A stretch of 64,000 bases of DNA from positions 25,128,578-25,192,577 of the forward strand of contig NC_052477.1 in NCBI RefSeq assembly GCF_009730915.1, written 5' to 3'. A model generated the notes under the pieces. The model was not told the DNA's origin. It made no database searches and saw only the letters and a program-made list of their open reading frames with translations. Shown here one piece after another: positions 11,411 to 24,400 of the stretch (position 1 is the stretch's first letter; the number at the start of each line of letters is the position of its first letter). The position numbers and the translations under genes were made by a program. The DNA is from Dioscorea cayenensis subsp. rotundata. Its lineage: Eukaryota; Streptophyta; Magnoliopsida; Dioscoreales; Dioscoreaceae.

Positions 11411-13760
11411 ACATGAACCTATATTTGATGAAAAACTGACAGATAATTATTATATATATTGATTGAATTAATTAAAAAATTAATGTCCACATATTTAAAT
11501 ATCTTTATTTGATTGGTTGGATCCAATCTTAAACTTAAAACTATTGCATTATTATTGAATTGATGGCATGCTTTAACTTAAAGTTTGTATATAAGATAAT
11601 TTATTATTATTTTAGATATCTCTAATTATAATTTGATAATTTAAAAACACTTTGAAATTCAAGTGATCAAACAACAAAAAAAAAACTCATAATTACTTAC
11701 GATAATCATAGAAATACCTATAAATTTTATATATATATATATATATTGTAAATGTCAACAAGCACCTCCCGCTTTAATGGGGTATGAAAATGCATCAATC
11801 ATGATAACTTAATGTATCCTAAAAATTCATTATGTAGGGTAAACTAATATATGGGATAATAAAAACCTGTCATGTGCAGCTAAGATAATACATCAGAGAA
11901 ATCTCCCTTCCATACAGTCCGAAAGAGATGAAAGTAAAACTTCTTCTGCATTAAACTTATATAATAGCATGTACCATCAAACAAAAAAAATGAACAGTAC
12001 TTGCTAGTGTTGGCATAAGGCAAATGCTTTAAAAAATTATACGTTTAAGCAAATTTTTTCATAAGCGAATCCAATGGCCCTTTAATTAACCACTCATTTG
12101 TTATTATTTAAGATATTTTAATTTAAACAATTACAATAAATATTTTTTTCAACTAAAAGTACTAAGAAAGAGACACATAACCACAGGTTTACATAAAATA
12201 TTTAATTAATTATTTTAGACTTTTAGGAACACCACACAAATATCATTAATTGATATCATATTTATGATTTAGTGTGACTTCATTATCTAAACGAGACATG
12301 GAGGAGCGTGCATCTCAAATTTAAACTCTAGTTACCCTCTCTTTTCACACTACTTCACACTATCTCACACCTAAAGTAATTCTCTCTTTTTTTTATTCTT
12401 TTTATCTTTATGGTTTCCTCTTTGTCTTAAAAAAACCTTAATGATCCAATGTTCATATATTTATAGTGTAAACATTTATTTAATTACTTGCTGTAAACTC
12501 TTTTCTAATTTTTTGTATGAACACATAGAAAACTTTAGTGTAAATAATTAGTAAAAAAATTACTAGATTTCATGATATGGTCTTCGCTATCAATATTCCC
12601 ATGATAGCAATTATTATTATTATTACTATTACTATTACTATTATTATTATTATTTATTAATTCAAAGAACATAAAGAAAGAGCTCCATAAAACAATCAGA
12701 AACGTGGACAATCAACAAATAAATTGATATCATCCTACCACAATCCAAAAACCAAAATATCCACTTCCCACTATACCCCAAAAATAGGTCAATTTACGTA
12801 TATATATCCTCTTGAAAATATGAAAGTATATTTCAAAGTATATATGAATTTTAAAAATTAAAATTATTTTTTATACATCTACAAATATCAAAATCAGAAT
12901 GATGATAATTTTGTTTGTTACCAAGTGAGAGGTCAAGCAAATAATTTTCTCCCCATAATATTGATTGAAGTGAGTGATTTATATATCTTATAAAAAACAA
13001 TATATATATATATACACTCACAAAATTAACAATAATTTTTTAAAAAATTAAAATGCTATTCTTCTTTCAAGATAAAAAGAAGATTAACACATCTTTTTCA
13101 TGTTCCTCCAAGATAGAAAAGAAAATAAAATATCATTGTCAAAGGAACAAATCACATACTCTGGTAAAAGTGAATAGTTAAAAATATATCCTCATGAAAA
13201 ACATATTTATTTACTTTTCTGCAAAACATTTTGATTTACTTTTCTATCCTATAAATAAAAATCAATTTTTAAATTTTATAAAAAATATAAATAAGAAAAA
13301 ATAAAATGATAGTTCTTTTTTAATATATTTTTTTAATTTTCAAATGATTATTTATTTCTCTTTTTCTCACATACCATCACTTGTACTTGTTTCAATTTTT
13401 TTATTTTAACAAATGTGAATAACCCACTAGTTCTACGAGAAGCTGAGTTTTACAATACCGGTATCTTCCACCTTGGCTGTTTGTTTTGATTTTAATATAC
13501 TTTTAATAGTTTACCAACTATAATAAAAATAAATAATTAAATAAATAATTTTTTATAATTTTGAAGATAAGGGCATATAAATAAATTATATTAAAAATAA
13601 AGGTTTAATTGTTGTACAGATCCTTATAATTGTGTACTTTCTGCTTTTTTAATCCTAATATTTTTATATATAATTAAGTCTTTATATTTTTGGTTGAGTT
13701 AGGTCATTTTAGTCTATGGTAATATTTTTAGATATAATTAAATTTTTTCAATTTACACTT
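11411..13760. other. gene-free AT-rich intergenic DNA with microsatellites
   Basis: No credible gene. Contains an (AT)n run near 11730-11745, a (TTA/CTA)n array at about 12609-12658 and an (AT)n run near 13000-13013. Confidence 0.6.
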
Positions 13761-13768
13761 GACCATCA

Positions 13769-14290
13769 ACACCACAGATTAGAATAACCCAATTCAATTA
13801 AATATAAATATTTAATTATATTTAAAAATATTACAATTACTAAAAAAATATAGAAAGCAACCAACTACATAAACCTGTATAGTAATTAAATCAAAAACAA
13901 ATATCTTTGTAGGTGATGTCACTACCCTAAGCAAGAATGACATCATCATACGCATCCAATGCCCACTTTCCTCGAAGGGGCACGTGTGCAGAATTTTGGA
14001 TAGATAGATTACCGCGCCACCCAAAATAAATAAATAACCAAATTTCTCTTTTTCTTAAACGCACTCACATCATTGTCCGGAACTTTCTCTCTCTCTTCTT
14101 CTTCTCCTCCTCCTCCTTTCTTTTTTCTTGTTTTTCCACACTTCCTTCTCCCTTGTCTTCCTTCCAAGAACCACCATCTCTAATCCCTTTTTAACCATTC
14201 ATACTTTATATATTTATTTTATATATATATATATAGACTTCTTCCTCTTGATTCTTGTGTAGTTGTGTTCCTTGAGCTTTGGAGATCAAG
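13769..14290 (+). promoter_or_regulatory. promoter and 5' UTR region of the VQ gene
   Basis: Upstream of the VQ start codon I see a W-box core TTGACC at 13769-13774 and a G-box CACGTG at 13981-13986 (followed by TG, so it also reads as an ABRE-like ACGTGT). A TATA-rich stretch lies at about 14205-14235, roughly 55-85 bp before the ATG. CT-rich DNA at 14085-14160 is a common core-promoter or leader feature. A W-box fits a gene whose family acts with WRKY factors, but single short motifs are weak evidence. Confidence 0.45.
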
Positions 14291-14692
14291 ATGGACAAGC
14301 TAAGTGTTAACCAAAAGAGAGGAGCAAAGCAAGCAAAGAGCAAGAGAAAAGCTCCACTCAAAGTGGTGTACATCTCCAGCCCCATGAAGTTTGAGACAAG
14401 CGCTGCCAAATTCCGGGAGCTTGTCCAGAGTGTCACTGGCCAAGATTCCGACATAGATAGTTTGCTTGGATTCCATGGAAGTAGTACTACTGTTGATGTT
14501 AAGGTTTCTTTGCCTGCTCAACCTGATAGTGTTAACCATGTGGTGGAGATAAACCATGGTGGTGTGAATGATGGTTTGGGTTTTGGGACTGAAGGTTCTC
14601 CTTGGCCTTCTATGTTTTATGAGTCTCCGGTTATGTATGACACCCCGGCTTCCGTCTCTGGTGCCGCCATCACCTTTCGGGCTTTCGATTAA
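14291..14692 (+). CDS. VQ-motif protein (sigma factor-binding/SIB1-like)
   Basis: Single-exon gene of 133 residues. It carries the plant-specific VQ signature FxxxVQxxTG as FRELVQSVTG at residues 41-50, preceded by a basic, lysine-rich N-terminus (residues 9-24) and the segment PLKVVYISSPMKFET (22-36). That N-terminal block with VYISSPMK is characteristic of the sigma factor-binding protein (SIB1/SIB2) branch, whose members bind WRKY factors in the nucleus and sigma factors in plastids and tune defence responses. I chose the ATG at 14291 because MDKLS begins the conserved N-terminus; an in-frame TTG twelve bases earlier is not a plausible start. Short length and lack of introns are normal for the family. 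The C-terminal half (about 60-133) is poorly conserved. WRKY or sigma-factor partnership is inferred from the family. Confidence 0.9.
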   Translation: MDKLSVNQKRGAKQAKSKRKAPLKVVYISSPMKFETSAAKFRELVQSVTGQDSDIDSLLGFHGSSTTVDVKVSLPAQPDSVNHVVEINHGGVNDGLGFGTEGSPWPSMFYESPVMYDTPASVSGAAITFRAFD

Positions 14693-17600
14693 GTGTGAGT
14701 TGGTATGGATGATGATCTACCTAGCTTTGCTAGCTTTGTATATGATTGTGTACGTCATGAGCTTTTGTGAATTGTGGAGTAGCATTTACTTGTATGTTAA
14801 TGTTGGATTTGAAAGCTCATTGGCTTGTTGGCATTTGTATATGGGGATTTGATCTTTTGCTTGAATGCAATTGCTATGCTAAAGGGGAAAGGTTTGATTG
14901 ACTAGAAATATCTAGAAATTAATGAGATCAAGCTAAATAGTTTGATTTCTACTCCTTAATTAGGATTACTGGTTGTTAGGATGAGGATTTCTTTGCTGAT
15001 TATAGTTGACTTAATTTTGATACTTGAAGCTTTTGTGGATACAAAAGCTTGGCTTATGGTGTTGAAGGTATGCAAAGATATCCCCCTTTTTGCTTGTCTT
15101 TCAAGTAGGTATGCAAAGATATCTCCTTTTTTGCTTGTCTTTCAAGTACAATGCTTTTATTTAGCTTGTTTTGTAGCAAGTTAATGCTACCAAAGTGTGA
15201 TCATGAGGTCTTATTGTTTGGCTGCTAGCTACTTTGCAGTGATATTTCAAATCAATTTGGATGCTGAGTGATATATGATAATGTGATATATTTGTCTTTA
15301 TTTGGTTATCATATAATTAAGTGGAGAATACACTGAAAATGTGAAGGGTGCAGTGGTTCCTATTTTTAAGGTATCTTTTGAGGTATGTGAATGATTACCA
15401 GAATTACTGAACCTGTATTTGTGATCTTATTCAATTATATGTTTATACATAGGAAATTTGCTTGCTGTACACTTAACTAATTAACACTTGAGCATTTTGA
15501 AATTTGGAGTTTAAGAATTATATCTAGTTAAGCTCATTTGTGCATAAAGGGCATTCATTTATAATTAACATGTTGTTATATATATCTGTTGCAAATATTT
15601 CAAATTAAATTATATTTGTCCTAAATGATTGAGATACTACTTTATTAGTTTTTCTCTCATGTGAATGATTAGCATATTTGGAGAATCACTACCAATAATG
15701 TTCATGGTTTGGTTTCATGTTTGCTTGATCTTTATAAATTTGTCATAAAATATGTATGATGCTTGAGGGAGATATCCCAATATAGGATTATATATAGATA
15801 GCAAATATTAATAGTGAAGTTGATGAATATATATAGCCATTGAGTTCGTTCCTTTTTTTTTCTTTATGAAAAATTGAGTCGATGTATATAACAGTTGAAT
15901 TGTTGTGAATGAAAGCAAAAGGAAGAGAATACCAAAATAATGTGCCGAACATACATGGTTGGATGTTTATCCATTGTATATTCCTTGCTTGATATGATCA
16001 ATGTGTTAATTTGAGTACCACATTTCCATATTGTTGGAATGTTTTTTGGCATTTAGCTATGAATAGTGAGTCTATAATGAGTGCTGAATTAGGTAAGTCA
16101 ATATAATCATAAGTGTAAGTATCTTTATGGAATTTTTTTTCATGTAATGTTTTGGTTTATTACACTAATCATACTGTTTTCTATTACCTTACTCTTCTTA
16201 TCTTCTCCTCATTCTAGTTTCGTCCATCTGTTCTTCTATTCACAATTGGACCATGATATTCATTTACTATGCACATATCATTAGCATATTCAAATTTAGA
16301 CCATATATTGACAATGCATGAAAAATTTTAGCGTGGATTATATTGGTTTTGTTAAAAGTTTCACAGCTTAGATAGAGATAGAACATCAAAAGTTTCTGAT
16401 TTGGCGTAGTGAGGGATATTCTCAATTCAGATATATGTAGATTGGATCAAGATCATAATCTATATATGGTCTAAACCATGTCTATAAAACCAAATTGTGA
16501 ATCAATTGATCCACTCCAAAAGGATAAAAATAAATAAATAAACTTGTGTTTATAATGTCATGGATTAGTTTTAGTTTAATTGCCTTAGTGTGACATAATT
16601 ATATTTATTTCCTTGCTTCTAACATATCTTGCCTTGTTTTTTTTGGGTTGGAAATTTCACTCGTTTGTTATAATTTTGGGAATACGTTTTGATGCTATTA
16701 TATATGTTGGTATTTTAGGTTTGAAGAGCACAATCAATGTCTTTCATATAAAGAATGTATAGTAATTTCTTTTTGTATATTTCATAGATTTAACTAATTT
16801 CAATCCATGTTTCTTATTCATTTTATTCAATTACGCTTCTGAATTTATATGTTTAGTTTGGATCTTTCCTCCCTTCCTTATAATTTTTTATTTTAAATTA
16901 TGGACAATCAAACTCTCAACTTTTGTGTATAGGAGGAATGAAATATCAACTATTCTATTGCAGGAGGGGTGGTATTCATTGTAATTGTAAAGTTGATGAG
17001 AGTTCATCTCCTATTGCCAAGTAAAATGCACTATATATCTCACCTAACATCTCAAAATTATATAGGAGAGATAATAGTTGTAATAGTTCTCCGTTGTTTA
17101 ATTAAGTCATATATATATATATATATATATTTGAGTCACTCTTTCTATTAATTTAAGTTTTTTGGTTGAATCAAGTCCATCTACTGAATTTTTTTTAGAG
17201 CCACTAGAGATAGTGACAATTTTTTTAAATTGACAATATCATGTCACATGATACTATTTCGCCTACCATTTTCTTGTGAGCCTATTTAAGGTTGATGTTA
17301 AAGATTAAGTCATTGTAATAGCTAGTTTTCGATGTCCAATTATTATTATAGGATGTGTTTTGATGCAAGTTTCTAGTTAAGGGGGTTTTCTAGGTGGATA
17401 GCTAGGGATAGGGATTTGGTCATTCCTAACTAGTGTCCTTTTATAAAAGATTGTTAAATTAAGGTGGATTTGTATCATCTATGGATGTTGACTTCCTATC
17501 CTCTTTTTAAGACTTACTCATGTTTCTTATCCTTCACTATATCCAACTTTGACATGATAATCTTCCAATTAAGAAGCTTTAATGGGTCTCTCCTACTTTG

Positions 17601-20600
17601 CTACAAGTCATATATTAATCTAGCTTGCTCAGAAGATTAAGCATTGAACTTTTACCGATCATTTCCGTTTATGGTAAAAACTGTTTATATTCACTCAATC
17701 TTGATTGTGAATTAAGTAACAGTGAGATATATATATACATACTGATCAAGTTTAATTTGCAAGTTGAGGAATGAAACTGAGATTAATTTATTTCATATTA
17801 TTATTATGGTTGTATATAGTTCCTTTATCTCTATCAGATCATTGTTAATAGCATTAATGCATGCAAGTTTTAAGTTTTACAGTGATAGGATTTTTTTTTT
17901 TTTTATTCTATAACTTCATTTTGAGAGGTATAGTAGAATTTTTTTTCAATTTGCAAATCATGTCAGCTTATGTGGATTGGTGGAAGAAATATTAGATTGA
18001 TTTGATATGATTACAGGATAAGTTTTTCTGAAAGAAAGCATATGAGTGTAGATAAAATAAGGAGGGACAAATGTAGTTTAGCTATTCCATTATTTAAGCA
18101 TGTTGTTGTTATTAGACAAATTTGATGTCATGCTTGTATAAAATATAATTAGATTAGACTAATTAGAGTAATTAGAGTTATGATGAAAATGAAATGCCGG
18201 TCCTGATTATTTATTTATGTGATAACATTTGTCACATTTGTGTCACAATCCTACCATGTTATATTAATTTTTTTCTTTCATGATCAAAGCTTATTCTATG
18301 AAAACTATTGGTGCTCAAGATCTAATAATAGCATTGATACAATGTATTAATTTATTTCAAGACATGCAATTGAGGTATTCCCTTGAAATCAATGCTCAAC
18401 TCTTCATTTGTTACCTGCTCATAGTTTCTGCTCAAACTAAGTGAAACTGACAATATTAGTATTTACTTGTGACGGTGGACCGGTGGTAAGTGTTTGCGAT
18501 CACTTGTTATCGACTTCTGCTATTGAATGTCTAGAAGATCTCAACATAATAATTTATGTAAGTTTTACAAATAATCACTGTCCTTGACCTCATTTTTTTA
18601 GTCTCATAGCTTGAATTCCGATTTGGAAAGTTGAAGTTTGTACAGTACTTTTTCATTGTATTAGGCTACAATGCTGCATAATTTTGGGGTTTGTGTTCGT
18701 TTTGATTGTTTGTGATTAATGTTATTATTCGTTTTGATTGTTTGTGATTAAATATATTTAAATATAACTAGTTTCTTAGGGTTGGTTTGATTGGATGTTA
18801 AGTAGGTGTTAGAGTTAGCACCAAACTAGCCAAAAAATAGAAAGGAAAGGTTTAAAAAAATTTTAAGTCTACCACTGTTTTCATGATATAGAGAGTGTGA
18901 AAGTTATATTATTTGCATTGATACAATGTAATGATAAATATATTAGTTTTGATGTTTACATATATGAATTGTATATATTCTCCATGCGTTTTATTTTATT
19001 ATGTTCTTCAATTGAAATATTATATGATCCATACTTTTGGAAAAATAAAAAAAATCACTGTTATGTGAAATAAAAGACAAACAAATCTGCTATCTATTTT
19101 GCATATTTAATAGTACTAACAAGCGACGAAATGCTTTAGAGAGTTGAAAATAAGCATAAATCCGAAGATTCCGAAGAGGTCATCAATCTTTCGAACTGCT
19201 GCCATATGCATTAGTTCACTCAAGACATCCTAACAAACTAAAACATCTTCTATGAAACAGTCTCTACATAATCAAACATCCATAATACCAAAAAAATTAT
19301 TTGCTTCTTTGACAAATCTACTAATTAAGAGCAGTTTTCATCATTTTCGAAATTCTTTCCCAGTTAGTTAAAAGAATGAGATTTGCTAACATTGATCATG
19401 AGGGTAGTACTAGGTAGTATAGATATTATTATGGGAGAAGTTTATCATTGAAATGAAAACCAATATGACAGAAATTAATGCAAGGTGCTATCAAGTCTTT
19501 TTTTTTAGCTCAGAATTCATAATAGAAGTCTTATGGACTCATATTGATTGTAAGTTAGAGGATTATTTTTGAATAATATTACAATTCGCTATCACATTCA
19601 TAAGAATCATATAAGAATCTATGAAATCTTTTTTATTTATTTTTGAAATTGAAGTCAAGCAAACAGATTTTTCTGGAAAACAAAACATATATACAACTTT
19701 CATCAACTTGAGCTCCAGCATGCCTTCTTTCAAGGACAGCAATTAATATATATGTAGACACACACACACACACACTAAACGCAGCAATTAATTTTTCTTT
19801 GTCTTGGTTGATTGTTGAAACTTTTTTCAGGTTTAATTTACTGAACATATAGAACATCCTTGCAACTTCTTATATCAGGAAGGTATGTATACATATATAT
19901 ACTAATTCAATAAGACAGGTTCATGTTTGTGTTTCTCAGGGATGGATTTATGGATCAAATGGGTCACTCATGAAGTCTAACGGATTGGCAGGAATTCAGA
20001 ACCTATGCATAAACATATAGATATGCTTAATTCTCAACATAATTAAGCAATTTCTGCTTTCCCACTGGTGTTTTCATGGATTATAGGACTTTGTTCTAGT
20101 ACCAATCAATTAATATGGCTATATGGAGACCTTTTATTCTGATAAATTTCTACAGAAATTAACAAGAGAGAAAATGGTGTATGAATGGCTTGCGGATGGT
20201 TAAGAAATGTGCACCAACTTGAATTATTCAATTCGTTAGAGAAACACATTGGGAGGGAAGAATTAATATATACCATTGATTTTAACTGCAAGGTTTGTTC
20301 TTCATATGTCGATGAATTTATCTGCTGTAAATGAATGTCTGATAGTTTTCATGCAAGTTTACTATGATAATATTTTAGACGCCGGCTATCATGTTCCTTA
20401 TGCACATAAAGGCTTTTCGTTGTCATTCAACATGAAGACATACAATGCTATTTGAGGTTAATATTTCGTATAAATTAACATGAAACAAATAAACAATGAT
20501 TCATCAGAGTCAACTATTGTTATTGATTTTAGTAGATTTACAAGAAGATTGTTGTGCAAAGATGAGAGAGTGCTTCCACACAAACAACAATAGGCTTCAT

Positions 20601-20640
20601 TAAGATGCATGTTATGCAGGCAGTATACATTTAGATTATA
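14693..20640. other. long gene-free intergenic region
   Basis: About 5.9 kb with no coding exon I can support. The first few hundred bases must include the 3' UTR of the VQ gene. It contains a 41-bp tandem duplication (15068-15150), an (AT)n run near 17109-17130 and scattered short duplications such as TTCGTTTTGATTGTTTGTGATTAA near 18695 and 18729. It may hold old, unrecognised repeats. Confidence 0.5.
15068..15150. repeat. two-copy tandem repeat, 41-bp unit
   Basis: The word beginning GTATGCAAAGATATC at 15068 recurs at 15109 with nearly identical following sequence. Confidence 0.85.
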
Positions 20641-20859
20641 GAGCAACGACCGAGTGGTCTATTAGTATTTGGGTCTCGTTAGAACTTTTCACCAGTGACG
20701 AGAGTTCAAATCACGATTAAGGGTATATATATCTAGAGTGTGAGTAGTGGTTGTGTACGGATAGTTCTAGTACCCACATATGCACAGGTCCAGTCCTTGC
20801 TTGCTTCTTCAAGGCTTGTGCACCCCCTACTTTTCTTAGTAGCCTAGCTGCTAATCTTG

Positions 20860-20893
<34 letters not shown>
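20641..20893 (+). mobile_element. tRNA-derived SINE with intact target duplication
   Basis: Flanked by identical 9-bp words tagattata (20632-20640 and 20894-20902). The 5' end looks like a decayed tRNA: an A-box-like GACCGAGTGGTCT at about 20648-20660 and a B-box-like GAGTTCAAATC at 20702-20712, a spacing normal for RNA polymerase III promoters. The GACCGAGTGG form recalls tRNA-Leu or tRNA-Ser. The 3' part has a C/T-rich body and ends in AAAA(TA)n (about 20859-20893). It is about 253 bp and has no coding capacity. Together the box spacing, simple-sequence tail and direct repeats support a SINE; the family is not identified. Confidence 0.7.
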
Positions 20894-20894
<1 letters not shown>

Positions 20895-20902
20895 AGATTA
20901 TA

Positions 20903-22002
20903 ACATATGTAATCAATTTAATTACAACCATAAAATACAAGTAAAACTTCCAGGCCGAAAATTAGGCATGGTAAGAGTTATTCCGAGACCAAATTCTCCC
21001 CCTCTTTATAAGGATCTCCAATGTCTCTGTACCTGTTAAAGCATAACCCAAGGAGTGAACATCTTTACGTAGCATGTCTCAACAAAGAATAGTTCAAGTA
21101 TCATCCAAATAGGCTAGAAAAGTTAATTTAAGAGGGTAAGGGAGAAAACACAGAGACGCGTGTGTGTACGTGCATATAAACATTTTGCTCCATATCTGAT
21201 ATGATACAATTCTCAAAAGTGAAAGACAAAGTAGCTTAGGTTTTAAGTTTTGTTGTAAAGTAACAAATGAACTGAGTCCAGCCTAGCTATAATAACAGGC
21301 TTGGGCCGGGCAGTTCTAACATTTTGTGCATTTGTTTACCCAAATTTCATCGTTGGCAAGTACAGATGCATACACATCATACATGGCTTGGATTGATATA
21401 TACATTTAATCTTAATTAATTTTAAGAAGCTTATTCAATCTGTAAATAGGTATTTATGGTCCTTGGATGGAGACAAACTTAGTTCTTCCTGTGAATTCAA
21501 ATCATGAATACTAGCTAAGTGATTTTCGATTAATTATTTAATTCATGAGACACGAATGGTGAGCAGTGAGTGACTATGTCATTATGTGTTAATAATTTGG
21601 AGTTTATTATTAGTTTTAATAGACAAAAGCTTAGAATAGAGGCATGCAATTCAGATACACATAAATGCATGCATTTCTAGATGTTTTCATGTTTGTAATT
21701 GTAATTGTAATTGTAATCGAAATCGTATTCTTAGTGAAGATTATTATAGGTGGAAGATGTTGAGATTTCTAAAAATGTTCATGGAATCATGGGGTTTTAT
21801 AATCACTAGATTACCGTAGTGGAAGTTATGTGCCATCTGTTGAAATGACTGCTCATCATTTTCATTGTTATAATCATCACAGCATCAATAAAAACCAATC
21901 TCTCATATCTAAATAATCTTCACATACATGTAAATTTGCAATGTGGACAAGCCACCACATATATCTACACTGTTTATGTCTCAATAGCGTATTAGGAGAG
22001 AA
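20903..22002. other. gene-free intergenic DNA
   Basis: No credible gene. Contains a (TTGTAA)n-like microsatellite at about 21693-21718. It ends at the left LTR of the copia element. Confidence 0.6.
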
Positions 22003-22501
22003 TGTTAGGATCGAATGACAAATTGAGCTTTATCTCACTCACTCTGATTTCCAGGAATACTGAAACTATGTGTTTGGACTGTGAACAATCTCACCAGAAT
22101 TTCACTCAATTCTCACAAAGTGTTATCACTTCAATTTCATATAACAAGAAGCAAAGTGAAAGAGAAAGAGAACTAAAGTTTTCACACTCAAATAACTGCT
22201 TAATTTTATTCATTCAGATACCATGCATTTAGACAAACACCTAGCAGACCAACAATCATGGTTGTACAGTACACGCATAGAGAACATTCAAATTTAAACA
22301 AACATTACAACCAAACATAGTGAAAAGTAAATTAAAGCATCCCCAGGTACAACACAAACAACTGCATCCTGATAAACAACTTGCTATCCTATCTTGATTT
22401 GAGTCCCCAGCTGTGAAGCAACATTGCTGAATTTCTGGAGAATTCCTGGAGCTGCAGCTGTGTAGACATCTCATGACAGGTTCTGATCAATATCTCCAAC
22501 A
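22003..22501 (-). repeat. copia 3' LTR
   Basis: 499 bp. It reads TGTTGGAGATATTG... to ...CAATCCTAACA-like on the minus strand (here CGATCCTAACA). It contains GA-rich and AT-rich stretches. Frames within it are not genes. Confidence 0.93.
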
Positions 22502-22516
22502 TACTCCCCTTGATCA
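22502..22516 (-). other. polypurine tract of the copia element
   Basis: On the minus strand the bases just upstream of the 3' LTR read TCAAGGGGAGTA, a purine-rich tract in the position where plus-strand DNA synthesis is primed. Confidence 0.75.
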
Positions 22517-24388
22517 GATAACTCACCAACTCCAAATTTCAATGTGAGCGATTTAAACTTCATTCTCGGCAAAGCTTTGGTAAACACATCTGCCAGATGC
22601 TCTTCAGTGCCACAATGCTTCACATTAATTAAACCATCCTTTATAAGATCTCGTATAAAGTGAAATCGTGTATCAATATGTTTCGTTCGCCCATGATGTG
22701 TAGGATTTCTGGCAATGGAGAGTGCTGATGAATTATCATAGAGAATGACATTTGAATCCACCTGCTTCTCATTTAGATCTTCTAACAGTCGACGAAGCCA
22801 AACAACCTCGCAGGCAGCAGCAATCAACGGTATATACTCTGCTTCGGTGCTTGACAGAGCAGTGATCGATTGCTTCTTCGAACACCAAGCTATAACACCG
22901 GAACCCAGTGAAAATACCCACCCTGTGGTGCTTTTCCGGTCGTCTTGAGACCCTCCCCAGTTACTGTCAGAGTAACCCAACAATTTGAAATTTTCTCTTC
23001 TTATAATGAATCCCATAACAGATCATTCCATTAATATAATGAAGGATTCGTTTAGCTGCTCCTAAATGATGCATACTCGGTGAATTCATGAACCGAGAGA
23101 CCATTGAAACAACAAACATAATATCAAGTCGAGTGTGAGTGAGGTAGAGCAGAGCACCAACTATTTTCCTGTATCTCTGTGGATCTGTTTCCCTAGAATT
23201 ATCCTGAAGACGGAGTTTTTCATTTGAATTCATTGGGGGTATCAACATTCTTGCAATTTTTCATCCCAGATCTGAGCAAGAGGTCCTCTGCATACTTCTG
23301 TTGTGATACGAAGATATAACCTTTCCTCTGTATCACCTCCAGGCCGAGAAAGAACCTCATCAGCCCCATATCAGTCATTTCGAAAGTCTTTATCATATTC
23401 TCTTTGAACTCAATCAATAACTCCTCTGAAGACCCCATGTATAAGATATCATCAACGTACAAGCAAAGTAAGAGAACATCAAAATTACCTTGCATCTTGG
23501 AGTATACAGTGGGTCCATTACTGCTTCGGGTGAAAACCCAATTGAGAGAAATGTGTGTCTATATGACTATACCAAGCTCTAGGTGCTTGACATAGTCTGT
23601 ATAGAGCTTTATGGAGATGGTACACCTCTTCCTCCCTCTCATTGACAATGAACCCCTCTGGTTGTAGGACATACACCTCTTCCATGAGATCTCCGTTCAG
23701 AAATGCAGATTTTACATCCAACTGATAGATTCTCCATTCTTTTCGTGCACTTATGGATAAGAACAATCGCACGGTCTTCATTCGAGCTACTGGAGAGAAA
23801 ACCTCTTCAAAATCAATCCCTTCACGCAACGAGGAGCCCTTAGCCACGATACGAGCTTTCCTTCTTAGTAGAGTGCCATCTGGATTGAACTTTGACTTGA
23901 AAATCCACTTCAAGCCTATCGCCTTCTTTCCTTTTGGAAGAGCAGTCAGTTACCAAGTTTGATTCTTCGTTATGGCATTCATCTCTTCCTTCATAGCCGT
24001 AATCCACTCCTCACTCCTCGCTGCTTCTTCATAAGATGAAGGATCCCCTGCTGAAAGAGCAAGAGAGCATGAGTTATAGAGATCAGTAAGATTTCTATAC
24101 CTCGTCGGAGCACCACCATCTTCTCCGGCCACTGAGTCTCCTTCTTCTAAACCAGGAGAGACCCCTTGATGTAAATCAGACCGTTCATCAATTTGATCGA
24201 ATGGTGGAAATATCTCCATTTCTTTGTTAAGAGAGGTCACACCTTCCTCACGTACTGGTGCATAGTTTGAGGCATCCGAGTCAGCATCACCTGACCAATG
24301 CCATCCCTTCTCTTCTAAAAAGCGAATATCCCGGCTGACGTGTACACGCTTTGAATCATGACCAATTCGCCTAGATTCAATGACCAAT
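22517..24388 (-). pseudogene. copia pol remnant: reverse transcriptase and RNase H
   Basis: In order on the minus strand: an integrase-to-RT linker (HVSRDIRFLEEKGWHW, about 24330), the RT start ([15 protein letters not shown] at about 23915), the catalytic motif LYVDDILYMG (about 23460), LxxRPDI-like text read here as LTHTRLDIMFVVS (about 23130), and RNase H (DSNWGGSQDDRKSTTGWVF, about 22960, and ALSSTEAEYIPL, about 22850). The frame is interrupted by one in-frame TAA at about 23947 and by frameshifts near 23500-23520, 23230-23250 and 22990-23020. Gag, protease and integrase core are absent. The copy cannot encode a working polyprotein and would depend on other elements to move. Confidence 0.93.
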
Positions 24389-24400
24389 CTCTGATACCAC
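24389..24400 (-). other. primer binding site (initiator tRNA-Met)
   Basis: The minus strand reads G-TGGTATCAGAG directly after the 5' LTR, complementary to the 3' end of initiator tRNA-Met as in most plant copia elements. Confidence 0.88.

Noticed and set aside
14279-14290. Upstream in-frame start (TTG) for the VQ gene
   Set aside because: TTG is not a likely plant start here; the ATG at 14291 matches the family's N-terminus.
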